DNA from: a virus
Length of the DNA stretch: 34,169 bases
Virus record (IMG/VR): IMGVR_UViG_3300033153_012687
Location: 1-34,169 of that record
Direction: 5' to 3' (one strand)
Shown here: positions 1 to 6,051 of the stretch, one piece after another
Layout: every line of letters begins with the position of its first letter
How positions within the stretch are numbered: position 1 is the stretch's first letter
Program-made: the position numbers and the translations under genes
Notes under the pieces: model-generated
Seen by the model: the letters and a program-made list of their open reading frames with translations, nothing else
Database searches by the model: none
What the model was told of the DNA's origin: nothing

Positions 1-791
1 GAATCTTCGGAACGCCATTCCATAGATTCACCAGTTTGTGTATCCACAAGCATCTGCTGTGTTCGATAATCTTTATAATAGAACTCATCATAAGGAAGAA
101 GATTTTTATCACTGTATCCATAACTTTCTGGCATAAACTGAAACTTGCCATCCTTATTACCCATACCCATTAAACCCATAATCTCATCTGTATCATCAGG
201 AAGTAAAGACACACATTCACGCTTTGTTAAAAATGAGCGCTTCCATAAACCTCTACAGTCAGACAAATCTTGCTTGCGGAAGAATGGATCAATTAGAAAA
301 CTATTGTAACTACAATTATCAACTTTAATATTACCTGAAACAGGATCGGATCTGTAATCTACCCAGATCTGCAGCAGATTCATTCCAGTAACAAGTGCAC
401 CATGAAAAGAGTCAGATATAGTTTCAAGAATTCCTTCTTGTTGATTGGCCCACATTAAAATCTTTGAGAACTGGTTTGCAGTCTCTTCGTCACCATTTTC
501 AACAGGAGTTACGATCGTAGACTTGCGGTTCCTTCGTTGATGACCGCTTATCATATTTACGACTCGGCGAATACGGTTAAAGCTAAATTGCTTACGTTGA
601 TGTGCAGGGAGATTGCCGTAAATATCATTCCATAGTGTTTGGTCACCTGCCTCGAAACGAGTATCATTATCAGCCTCTGACCAAAAAGCTTGGTTAATAC
701 TGATGCTTTCCGAATAGAAAGCCTCCATTCTAGACAAGATACCTTTATCTTTCTCATCATAAAATTGGGGCCCTAACTGTGGAAATAGCAT
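1..791 (-). CDS. Portal protein, P22 type (3' end cut by window edge)
   Basis: The portal forms the dodecameric ring at the capsid vertex through which DNA is packaged and ejected. I read the frame by hand from the ATG at 791-789, which follows AGGAG by about 7 bases. About 263 residues are visible and the frame is still open at base 1. The N-terminal part (acidic helix, then NRIRRVVNMISGHQRRNRKS around residues 67-86, then a 'FxGALVTGMNLLQIWVDY' stretch and IDPF around residue 160) matches the P22-like portal family (Pfam Phage P22-like portal) as I know it. The family is usually about 650-750 residues, so most of the gene lies outside. Its position downstream of TerL and GroES in the same direction supports the call. 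The exact subfamily is uncertain. Confidence 0.82.
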   Translation of the reverse strand, partial: MLFPQLGPQFYDEKDKGILSRMEAFYSESISINQAFWSEADNDTRFEAGDQTLWNDIYGNLPAHQRKQFSFNRIRRVVNMISGHQRRNRKSTIVTPVENGDEETANQFSKILMWANQQEGILETISDSFHGALVTGMNLLQIWVDYRSDPVSGNIKVDNCSYNSFLIDPFFRKQDLSDCRGLWKRSFLTKRECVSLLPDDTDEIMGLMGMGNKDGKFQFMPESYGYSDKNLLPYDEFYYKDYRTQQMLVDTQTGESMEWRSED

Positions 792-819
792 CTGTTCTCC
801 TATTTACTATAGTTTCTCA

Positions 820-871
820 GCAGCCCTTGCGAGTACCCTGAAGACGGAGAAACAACCCGCCAAGGGACTGC
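820..871 (-). promoter_or_regulatory. Long hairpin in the portal mRNA leader
   Basis: In the 152-base gap between GroES and portal, the minus-strand RNA can form a stem of about 15 base pairs. GCAG pairs with CTGC, CCCTTG with CAAGGG and GCGGGT with ACTCGC, with one bulged T, one bulged G and a loop of about 20 bases. It ends about 29 bases before the portal start. No T-run follows it on the minus strand, so it does not look like an intrinsic terminator. An RNA stabiliser, processing site or translational control element is possible; the function is inference. Confidence 0.5.
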
Positions 872-943
872 TTTTATATGATTTTAGAATCGCAGACTAA
901 CTATAGCAAGTTTATTTACTCTTTGGTAAAATCTATTTCTCTT

Positions 944-1228
944 TTATTCCATTACAGCAAACAGCTTATCCTCACCAATCAACATACAATCGTTACCCAC
1001 ATCAACTCCACGGAATGGACCGAAATAGACAATATCACCCTCTTTTACAGACATTTGGCTCCTAGTACCATCTGGTGATAGCTTACCTGGGCCTACAGCT
1101 AGGACTTCTCCGGTTTGACCTTTTTGCTTCACAGTTCCTGGTACAATGATACCAGCAGGAGTCTTTCCACTTTCCTGTATCTTCTTAATTAAAACTTTGT
1201 CGTGCAATGGACGCATATTACTTTTCAT
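944..1228 (-). CDS. Phage-encoded GroES-like co-chaperonin
   Basis: A 94-residue GroES (Cpn10) homologue, close to the usual 95-97. It has the family start MRPLHDKVLIKK (residues 5-16), a mobile loop ESGKTPAGIIVPGT (19-32) whose IIV should contact GroEL, then GEVLAVGPGK (40-49) and VKEGDIVYFG (61-70). The end GEDKLFAVME is also typical. I chose the ATG at 1228 rather than the upstream one at 1273, because AAGGG lies before it and it follows the previous stop by one base. No GroEL partner is present here, so it would work with host GroEL, as T4 gp31 does, presumably to fold the capsid protein. Its place just upstream of the portal and capsid genes fits that role. Confidence 0.93.
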   Translation of the reverse strand: MKSNMRPLHDKVLIKKIQESGKTPAGIIVPGTVKQKGQTGEVLAVGPGKLSPDGTRSQMSVKEGDIVYFGPFRGVDVGNDCMLIGEDKLFAVME

Positions 1229-1229
1229 T

Positions 1230-1895
1230 TTAACCCTTTCTTTCCATCTCATATTTAAGCCTGTAAACCACACTCGACGACACCTTAAGTTTCCTAGAAA
1301 TATCCATTGGGCGCAACCCCAACTTCAACAAGTTAAGTATTTCGTCTCTATACTTTTTAGACCTAACAATCTTCCACTTACAATTATCCGCACAAAAGTC
1401 TTTAGTGTTATCTATTCTACTTAAACGTCCATACTTAGGAAGTTTCCCCATATCTTTATAGAACCTCATAAAGTCAATTCTCCACTCATCGCATACCTTG
1501 ATACCTATCCATCCTAAACTCTCCCAGCGATAATCTGTTTTGCAATAACATCCGTTAATCATTATTCGCCACTGACTATAGATAGGAGATCCATACAATC
1601 CTTTGCCCTCTTTAGTACGCCCCCATGTATTCTTATGCCATACAAATTTAATATAGCATTCCTTACACTGCTTAGTTTTATCTCCTAAAACCCTTACACA
1701 TGACAAACTTCTTTTTTTTCCGCAATCACACTTACATAAATAATGATAATATCCCGTAACTACCCCATTGAAACCAAGAATCGTCCAATGATTGAACTTT
1801 TCACCTATCTTACTCTTAAGAAATGCAACGCGAGTCTTTTTCGATTCCTGTGGAGGATTTGCTTTACTGTCAAATTCTTTGCATTTATCACACAT
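1230..1895 (-). CDS. Homing-endonuclease-like protein (zinc motif, HNH/AP2-like core, C-terminal HTH)
   Basis: A 221-residue protein. Residues 30-40 (IGEKFNHWTIL) and the Cys cluster CKCDCG (54-59) with CKEC (77-80) are followed by YSQWRIMINGCY (106-117), WIGIKVCDEW (129-138), F-x-DMG (145-150) and LSRIDN..NCKW (159-174). This pattern is known from phage HNH/AP2-type homing endonucleases, whose usual core is 'GRGI-VC-W...LDRIDN...NCRW'. The C-terminus (190-217, GLRPMDISRKLKVSSSVVYRLK) looks like a helix-turn-helix that reads the target. The start abuts the upstream TAG and has GAAGGG before it. It sits between small phage genes, as free-standing mobile endonucleases often do. Activity is not assured: some HNH positions differ from the family consensus. 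Confidence 0.72.
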   Translation of the reverse strand: MCDKCKEFDSKANPPQESKKTRVAFLKSKIGEKFNHWTILGFNGVVTGYYHYLCKCDCGKKRSLSCVRVLGDKTKQCKECYIKFVWHKNTWGRTKEGKGLYGSPIYSQWRIMINGCYCKTDYRWESLGWIGIKVCDEWRIDFMRFYKDMGKLPKYGRLSRIDNTKDFCADNCKWKIVRSKKYRDEILNLLKLGLRPMDISRKLKVSSSVVYRLKYEMERKG

Positions 1896-2309
1896 CTATT
1901 CACCCTTCTTATTCCACCCATCAACAAATTTTCGTCGTAACCTAGTGTATTCTTCTTCTGTAATTAATTTAGCCTCTAACTTTATGGCAAGAGCATCTAC
2001 ACCTTCATAATAAATAGCCGTTCTAATATACTCTGCTTCAAGTTTTTTATCCCCTAAAGTATCTATCGTCCTAAAGCTTTTTGCGCCTACCCTACATCCG
2101 TGCCAATCTAGGAAGATCTCACCACACGCACAATCTTTTTGCTTCTCTTCAATTTTTAATATTTCTGTGTCAAGAATCGTATTGCATTTTTTGCATCTTA
2201 TTCTAACTCTTCTACACGTTACAAAAGTCTTACATCCGCGCCTCTCTGCACGCTCCCTAAGATCCTGCTGCTCCAACATATTTTCTTTATGCCATTCATC
2301 CTCGGTCAT
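1896..2309 (-). CDS. Small zinc-ribbon protein, unknown function
   Basis: A 137-residue protein when started at the ATG at 2309, which has GGAGG 7-8 bases upstream. This overlaps the preceding gene by 14 bases; a longer frame exists but has no ribosome site. A central RCKKC and a later DCACGE form a likely four-cysteine zinc ribbon around residues 40-65, preceded by two basic Cys-containing stretches (RRGCKTFVTCRRVRI). The C-terminal part is helical (LGDKKLEAEYIRTAIYYEG...ITEEEYTRLRRKF). I do not recognise a family. A nucleic-acid-binding or adaptor role is only a guess from the zinc ribbon. Confidence 0.7.
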   Translation of the reverse strand: MTEDEWHKENMLEQQDLRERAERRGCKTFVTCRRVRIRCKKCNTILDTEILKIEEKQKDCACGEIFLDWHGCRVGAKSFRTIDTLGDKKLEAEYIRTAIYYEGVDALAIKLEAKLITEEEYTRLRRKFVDGWNKKGE

Positions 2310-2577
2310 CTTTTGCCTCCCTAAAGTCTTTCTCCACCGAATCCAACAGCCCCTGGTACACACCAACAAGCTCATTCATGTAGGGTAATTCCTTCAGGTT
2401 TTTCATATATTTAAATATGGGGGCCAAAATAAGAGCTACAGTCAACGTTTGAAACGCCTGTCCTTCAGTAACTCTACCAGCCTTCTTTGTTACATAACTA
2501 CTCGCCTTCTCCATCTCTACAGCATTTGCAATTAAATCCAACAAATACTCTTCTGCTGTCTTATTCTTCTTAGCCAT
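2296..2577 (-). CDS. Hypothetical protein, 93 residues
   Basis: Starts with the ATG immediately after the upstream TAG (2578-2580), which implies translational coupling. The N-terminus is lysine-rich and helical (MAKKNKTAEEYLLDLIANAVEMEKASSYV). A moderately hydrophobic stretch (AFQTLTVALILAPIFKYM, about 41-58) is too short and too interrupted to be a confident membrane segment. The C-terminus is helical and acidic. I do not recognise a family. It belongs to the chain of small genes read from the promoter at 3438-3466. Confidence 0.68.
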   Translation of the reverse strand: MAKKNKTAEEYLLDLIANAVEMEKASSYVTKKAGRVTEGQAFQTLTVALILAPIFKYMKNLKELPYMNELVGVYQGLLDSVEKDFREAKDDRG

Positions 2578-2745
2578 CTACTTACACTTCCTAAACTCTT
2601 TCTCATACACCATCTTTATCCCCTCACAGAACAACCATGACTTAGTCTTTTTGTTCTTACTCAACAAGAAGAATGAGATAAGTTCGTTTACCATTGTCTC
2701 ATCATCTTTAGATATATAAATGGTTGTTTTAGTTTTCTTATTCAT
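2578..2745 (-). CDS. Small ribbon-helix-helix-like DNA-binding protein
   Basis: A 55-residue reading frame. The ATG at 2745 shares one base with the upstream stop (TAATG) and is preceded by GGAGG. Residues 6-52 fit a ribbon-helix-helix (CopG/Arc) pattern: a short beta strand KTTIYIS, then KDDETMVNELISFFL, a turn, and TKSWLFCEGIKMVYEKEF. Such proteins bind operators as dimers through the strand. It is encoded about 0.7 kb downstream of the palindromic promoter at 3438-3466, so it could be the regulator of that operon; this is inference. The fold call rests on pattern only. Confidence 0.62.
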   Translation of the reverse strand: MNKKTKTTIYISKDDETMVNELISFFLLSKNKKTKSWLFCEGIKMVYEKEFRKCK

Positions 2746-3026
2746 TATTCCTCCTGCTTTTTATCTTCACCACCCTCTAAAATAAGATCATATATTTCAT
2801 CTTCACTAAACTTGCCTTCTTTGACTGCTTCTCTTACGACATTCAAATGCTTTTCTACTTCCTCAAAAACTTCTGTTAATTCCTCAAACACTAAATCTAA
2901 CATTACTATAGTGCCGGTACCAAAAACCCCATCTCTGCACCATCTGGTTGCTATCTTTTGTAAGAACTTTTGCTTTAAGTTTTTCATTTCTTCCTTTATC
3001 TCTTTATGGTTATTCTTATTCACCAT
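2745..3026 (-). CDS. Hypothetical helical protein, 93 residues
   Basis: The start overlaps the end of the upstream gene by 11 bases. The N-terminal third is basic (MVNKNNHKEIKEEMKNLKQKFLQKIATRWCRDG) and the rest is acidic and helical (FEELTEVFEEVEKHLNVVREAVKEGKFSEDEIYDLILEGGEDKKQEE). The segment MKNLKQKFLQK (residues 14-24) is repeated almost exactly in the mini-frame at 3219-3263, including at DNA level, so part of this gene has been duplicated. No family recognised. Confidence 0.65.
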   Translation of the reverse strand: MVNKNNHKEIKEEMKNLKQKFLQKIATRWCRDGVFGTGTIVMLDLVFEELTEVFEEVEKHLNVVREAVKEGKFSEDEIYDLILEGGEDKKQEE

Positions 3027-3219
3027 TCAGCATAATTTTTATTATTTCTTTAAGCTCTACCGGCGAAAGATCATTTCCACAATACTGCCCAACATCATAC
3101 ATTTTTTGCATATTAAGATCGTTGGATTTTTTCATCTCACGAACATCCTTATGCATCGCATTTATACTAACAGTAAGTTCGTCGACTCTTTTAAGTAAAT
3201 ATTTCATTTCTTCAGTCAT
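3016..3219 (-). CDS. Small coiled-coil protein, unknown function
   Basis: A 67-residue protein. Its ATG shares a base with the preceding stop (TAATG) and has AAGGA upstream. Residues 1-40 form heptads (MKYLLKRVDELTVSINAMHKDVREMKK), indicating a dimeric or trimeric coiled coil. The C-terminus contains LSPVELKEIIKIML. No family recognised. The tight overlaps with both neighbours place it in the same operon. Confidence 0.65.
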   Translation of the reverse strand: MTEEMKYLLKRVDELTVSINAMHKDVREMKKSNDLNMQKMYDVGQYCGNDLSPVELKEIIKIMLNGE

Positions 3220-3263
3220 TATTTTTCCTTCTTTTGTAAGAACTTTTGCTTTAAATTTTTCAT
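3219..3263 (-). CDS. 14-codon mini reading frame, duplicate of an internal segment of the 2745-3026 gene
   Basis: ATG at 3263, 14 codons (MKNLKQKFLQKKEK), stop overlapping the next start as TAATG. The first 11 residues equal residues 14-24 of the protein at 2745-3026, and the DNA matches over 35 bases with one difference. It may be a translated coupling peptide, or simply the scar of a partial duplication. Expression is not shown. Confidence 0.3.
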   Translation of the reverse strand: MKNLKQKFLQKKEK

Positions 3264-3267
3264 TCGA

Positions 3268-3402
3268 TCACCATTCCTTAATAAACACAACCCAATAATA
3301 TAATATTGCCAAACTGATAAACGTAGTAAATGAATAAATAAAGGTATATATAGTATAAGGTAGATCTGGCTCCCTGCTTATGAACAATAGATAAAAAGGC
3401 AT
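3268..3402 (-). CDS. 44-residue small membrane protein
   Basis: First frame after the promoter at 3438-3466. The ATG at 3402 follows AGGAG by 4-5 bases. A single hydrophobic segment (TIYTFIYSFTTFISLAILYYWVVFI, about residues 17-41) and a short KEW tail suggest one membrane span. It is too short for family assignment. A lysis, superinfection or membrane-anchor role is possible but not shown. Confidence 0.6.
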   Translation of the reverse strand: MPFYLLFISREPDLPYTIYTFIYSFTTFISLAILYYWVVFIKEW

Positions 3403-3435
3403 AACGTCTCCTCTTGTTTTTATATATTACTGCTC

Positions 3436-3466
3436 ACAGTATAACATTATAATGCTATACTGTTAA
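3436..3466 (-). promoter_or_regulatory. Leftward sigma-70-type promoter embedded in a 28-bp palindromic operator
   Basis: On the minus strand, TTAACA (3466-3461), a 17-base spacer and TATACT (3443-3438) make a good sigma-70 promoter. The interval 3436-3463 is an inverted repeat with half sites ACAGTATA and TATACTGT and a near-symmetric centre (CATTATAATG), 26 of 28 positions symmetric. The palindrome covers most of the promoter, so a dimeric protein bound there should block RNA polymerase. It reads toward the genes at 3402 and below. Confidence 0.72.
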
Positions 3467-3480
3467 GCAATTCTTCCTAT

Positions 3481-3541
3481 TGGAGTGGATTGGAATCCAA
3501 TGGAATCCAAGTGAGCTCACTGTGACTTTTGGGAATTTTCC
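3481..3541. repeat. Cluster of short palindromes and a tandem repeat in a control region
   Basis: TGGAATCCAA occurs twice in tandem (3491-3510); each copy with its preceding T is an 11-base palindrome centred on A. It is followed at once by the perfect palindrome AGTGAGCTCACT (3510-3521), then GGGAA-TT-TTCCC at 3531-3542. This lies 20-80 bases upstream of the leftward promoter and could hold activator or regulator sites. No gene fits here. Confidence 0.5.
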
Positions 3542-3561
3542 CACTCTTCCCACTTGCTTGA

Positions 3562-3596
3562 CAAAAAGAAATACCGGCGTGTATGAGGCGCCGGTA
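3562..3596 (-). terminator. Intrinsic terminator of the terminase operon
   Basis: On the minus strand, ACCGGCG pairs with CGCCGGT (7 bp, all strong pairs at the base, 9-base loop) and is followed by ATTTCTTTTTG. It lies about 50 bases after the stop of the 25-residue peptide gene and about 100 bases before the next leftward promoter, so it separates the terminase operon from the GroES/portal operon. Confidence 0.82.
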
Positions 3597-3646
3597 CGAA
3601 AAGAGTTCTCGCATATGAACGAGAAGAGCATGAATGCAAAACTTCT

Positions 3647-3724
3647 TTATCTTAGCGCGCTCCAAATTAACGCACCAAAGAAAATAACAACTGCAGATGC
3701 ACCTAAAACTATATATAAATTCAT
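3647..3724 (-). CDS. 25-residue membrane micropeptide
   Basis: ATG at 3724 with AGGAG 7 bases upstream. The product is one hydrophobic helix (YIVLGASAVVIFFGALIW, residues 4-21) with a basic end (LR). It is the last gene before the terminator at 3562-3596. The good ribosome site and its placement 17 bases after the HTH gene support translation. The role is unknown; very small single-span phage proteins include holin-like and regulatory peptides, but nothing here decides between them. Confidence 0.55.
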   Translation of the reverse strand: MNLYIVLGASAVVIFFGALIWSALR

Positions 3725-3741
3725 AATGTATCTCCTAGTAA

Positions 3742-3951
3742 CTATCTCTTTCTATTTTCCAAAAACTCAATAACATCACACTTAGCATAAACTATCTTGT
3801 GTTTCAACTTTATCCACGCGGGGCTACACTTATTTGTCCTTGCGTGGTAAGCCGAGTCGATACAAGAGTATATTCCGAGTTCTACAAGATGTGCGCTGGT
3901 TAGAAACGCCGGATAACTTTCTAACATCTTTTCTATCGGCGACAATATCAT
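3742..3951 (-). CDS. Excisionase-like helix-turn-helix protein (AlpA/MerR-type small HTH)
   Basis: A 69-residue protein. FLTSAHLVELGIYSCIDSAYHART (16-39) and PAWIKLKHKIVYAKCDVIEFLENR (44-67) match the layout of the small winged HTH family found in excisionases and phage regulators: 'T..ELVELGI-S..SAY-AR..G..P..IKLG.KV.Y...DV..FL'. The start overlaps the previous stop as ATGA and has GGAGG upstream. Since no integrase is visible, a role as a transcription regulator or DNA-architecture protein is more likely than excision. It could act on the palindromes just downstream; that is inference. Confidence 0.72.
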   Translation of the reverse strand: MILSPIEKMLESYPAFLTSAHLVELGIYSCIDSAYHARTNKCSPAWIKLKHKIVYAKCDVIEFLENRKR

Positions 3952-4127
3952 TTTGATTCCTCCATATCCTCATCCTCCTTTTCAAGTACCTCAACTCTCT
4001 CAAACAACTCCTCAAGTTTCTCGCATATTACACCGATTGCTATAAAATTATTGCTCGCATCAACCTTTCTATCTTTTATCTTAGATAGAAGATATTTAAA
4101 TTCAGCATCTCGTCTTTCGTTGTCCAT
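3948..4127 (-). CDS. 59-residue coiled-coil protein
   Basis: Read by hand: ATG at 4127, GGAAAGGG upstream, stop overlapping the next gene as ATGA. It starts 15 bases after the TerL stop. The C-terminal half is a strongly acidic heptad helix (EKLEELFERVEVLEKEDEDMEE, 36-57). No family recognised. It is clearly part of the terminase operon. Confidence 0.62.
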   Translation of the reverse strand: MDNERRDAEFKYLLSKIKDRKVDASNNFIAIGVICEKLEELFERVEVLEKEDEDMEESK

Positions 4128-4142
4128 ACAAACCCTTTCCTA

Positions 4143-5507
4143 TTAATACTGAGGTGTGTCATCTCTAAAGAACCTAGGCAACCCAGCCTGGGCCCCATAC
4201 CTTGCCTCGTGATAATTCTTATCTATGTCCTGTGAACTTAATCCATCTCTTGTTTTAGGCAATGATATACATAAATATCTCATAGCATCTGCAAAATGTG
4301 ACGACCAATCGTGAAGCGGCTGCGCTTTATAAACTCGTTTCTTCACATCGTATTCTTGCCTATAGTTTTCAAGAGCTTTTATGAGTGGCTTACACTCAAC
4401 TTCATCAATCCAAATCTTACTGAATGCACTTCTTACCGCCTCGATCCCATCAGGTATAGCAATATTATCCGCTGTGATAAAATTAATACCCAACTGCCTA
4501 GCCTTTTCAATACGAGTAATCCCAGAACCAAACTCCATAACTTTTATGTCATGTGGAGCGATATGTTTCCCAAGGAGAAACGGCTTGTTCTTGATCACCT
4601 TCACATAATGCTCAAGCCCCTCCTTGGCGTTCTCATAACAATCTATAATTCTTACGGTCTGCCCTATCACCTGAAAGAATATGATTGCTGTGCTGTCGCG
4701 AACGCCAATATCCCAGGCCGTATGGACTTGAAACCCAGACTCCCACGGCACAGCACCTATTTGTCCTTTAACTCGCATACGATCGATATATTTGGTATAA
4801 AATGAACCCTCGATTCCAAGCGAAAAACTACAATAATATTCTTGCTGTATTAAGCAGTCTGACAGCTCACCTGATTGTCGCTCGCGCTCTATTGCCTCAA
4901 GAGGAATATGGTTTGTGTCTTCAACTGTTAACTTGGAACAAAACCATTCATCAGATCTCTGCGCTATTTGGTAGAGCTCCCAAAGATGATTTTTACCCCG
5001 AGGTGTCGAAATAAACAAGGCCCACCCCTGATTTGCCGTCAGGATCGGCCTAACGAAGGAATAAGCACGTGGATCACTTAACGCGAATTCCGAAAAAATA
5101 ATTCCTTTTGGATTTGTTCCGACTAAAGCGTTGTCGTAATTGTCAGATCCGATTATCTGAAAAACTGATCCATTAATGAGCCTAATGCGCATCATTTGCT
5201 CATTTCTAGACTCTATTAACTCCTCTGGAAGATAATCAAGTATCCTGAATCCGTCGTTATCAATCGCATCCCACAGAATACGCCTTCCGCCAGAAAATGT
5301 TGGGAAGCAGTAATACACAGTTTTAACTTCTTTAATAAGTTCTCTAATACATAGATTGTACGCCGTAACATCTTTCCCGGCGCGGCGAGGCCATATTGCC
5401 AGTACCCGCTTGTATCCTTTGTTTTCTATAGCGTCAAATATGCAATGCTGATAATCTCTAGGCTTAAACTTATTTAAATGTATCTTGGTTTCTACCTTTA
5501 ACTGCAT
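4143..5507 (-). CDS. terL: Terminase large subunit (DNA-packaging ATPase and nuclease)
   Basis: A 454-residue TerL that pumps DNA through the portal and cuts concatemers. The N-terminal ATPase has a deviant Walker A, WPRRAGKD (39-46), a Walker B GIIFSE with catalytic Glu140 (135-140), and a coupling motif FISTPRG (165-171). The C-terminal RNase H-like nuclease shows WDIG with Asp266, a central PHD (Asp320) and HFADAMRY with Asp407 (404-411). The length is normal for this class. The start at 5507 has GGGGA about 9 bases before it and overlaps the upstream gene by 38 bases. Downstream lie GroES and the portal in the same direction. The subfamily (pac or cos type) cannot be decided by eye. Confidence 0.96.
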   Translation of the reverse strand: MQLKVETKIHLNKFKPRDYQHCIFDAIENKGYKRVLAIWPRRAGKDVTAYNLCIRELIKEVKTVYYCFPTFSGGRRILWDAIDNDGFRILDYLPEELIESRNEQMMRIRLINGSVFQIIGSDNYDNALVGTNPKGIIFSEFALSDPRAYSFVRPILTANQGWALFISTPRGKNHLWELYQIAQRSDEWFCSKLTVEDTNHIPLEAIERERQSGELSDCLIQQEYYCSFSLGIEGSFYTKYIDRMRVKGQIGAVPWESGFQVHTAWDIGVRDSTAIIFFQVIGQTVRIIDCYENAKEGLEHYVKVIKNKPFLLGKHIAPHDIKVMEFGSGITRIEKARQLGINFITADNIAIPDGIEAVRSAFSKIWIDEVECKPLIKALENYRQEYDVKKRVYKAQPLHDWSSHFADAMRYLCISLPKTRDGLSSQDIDKNYHEARYGAQAGLPRFFRDDTPQY

Positions 5508-6051
5508 TTATACTGATCCCCTTTTTTTCCTTTTTTCTACCTTCTTCCTCTTCCTGCAAAATCTTGGCGCCCGCATTCATTATTTCATGTAGCTTCTTTC
5601 TATCAGAAGCTACATCGAACCCGTGCTTTGACCACTCAGGGACTTCCAGGCTTACAGATTTCTCTGGCTTTACAGTATAGCTCTTCGAAACAATCTTATC
5701 TCCTGCAGGCGCACGAAAAAAAGGCGTCGCTTTTTCCGGAAATTCTACTGTAACTTTTACTCCTAAGCCACTTGTATCCGAATGCCTAATCGCTACGAGA
5801 AGAATATCAAATAGCTCCCGCACCTTAAGTACAGCCAAATCATCTGGGGTGCCATACTCAAGGCCACGATAAAAGACTGCTTCGCAACCAGTTTCCAAGA
5901 GCTCTCCCCGAACACCCTTTAAGGTAAGAACTCGATCTTTTTGCCCTATGACCCTTACGTCAAACATGTTTTCGGCTAAGTACACTTTGTCGTCTACCCT
6001 TTTAGGATAAATACTTAGGCCATCTTTTATGTCTTCATTTGTCAGTTTCAT
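5470..6051 (-). CDS. Hypothetical protein upstream of TerL, 193 residues
   Basis: ATG at 6051 with GGGGAG 4 bases upstream, overlapping the preceding gene by 17 bases and TerL by 38. Residues 20-115 are mixed beta and helix (VYLAENMFDVRVIGQKDRVLTLKGVRGELL...ELFDILLVAIRHS). The C-terminal 50 residues are charged (QEEEEGRKKEKKG). No known domain recognised. The position between TerS and TerL suggests a packaging accessory role, but this is context only. Confidence 0.75.
   Translation of the reverse strand: MKLTNEDIKDGLSIYPKRVDDKVYLAENMFDVRVIGQKDRVLTLKGVRGELLETGCEAVFYRGLEYGTPDDLAVLKVRELFDILLVAIRHSDTSGLGVKVTVEFPEKATPFFRAPAGDKIVSKSYTVKPEKSVSLEVPEWSKHGFDVASDRKKLHEIMNAGAKILQEEEEGRKKEKKGISINAVKGRNQDTFK

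Noticed and set aside
820-871. The portal leader hairpin as a tRNA or known riboswitch
   Set aside because: No cloverleaf arms or T-loop sequence, and no match to any riboswitch core I know.
3558-3586. Plus-strand TTGACA at 3558 as promoter
   Set aside because: The -10 at the right distance is GTATGA, it overlaps the terminator stem, and no plus-strand gene follows.
3477-3665. 62-codon minus-strand frame in the same region
   Set aside because: It crosses the terminator stem and palindromes, has no ribosome site, and composition is not protein-like.
3480-3773. 97-codon plus-strand frame across the control region
   Set aside because: TTG start without ribosome site; it runs through the palindromes, the terminator hairpin and antisense to the 25-residue peptide gene.
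4311-4805. 164-codon plus-strand frame opposite TerL
   Set aside because: Antisense to the TerL nuclease domain, whose motifs are unambiguous; no ribosome site.
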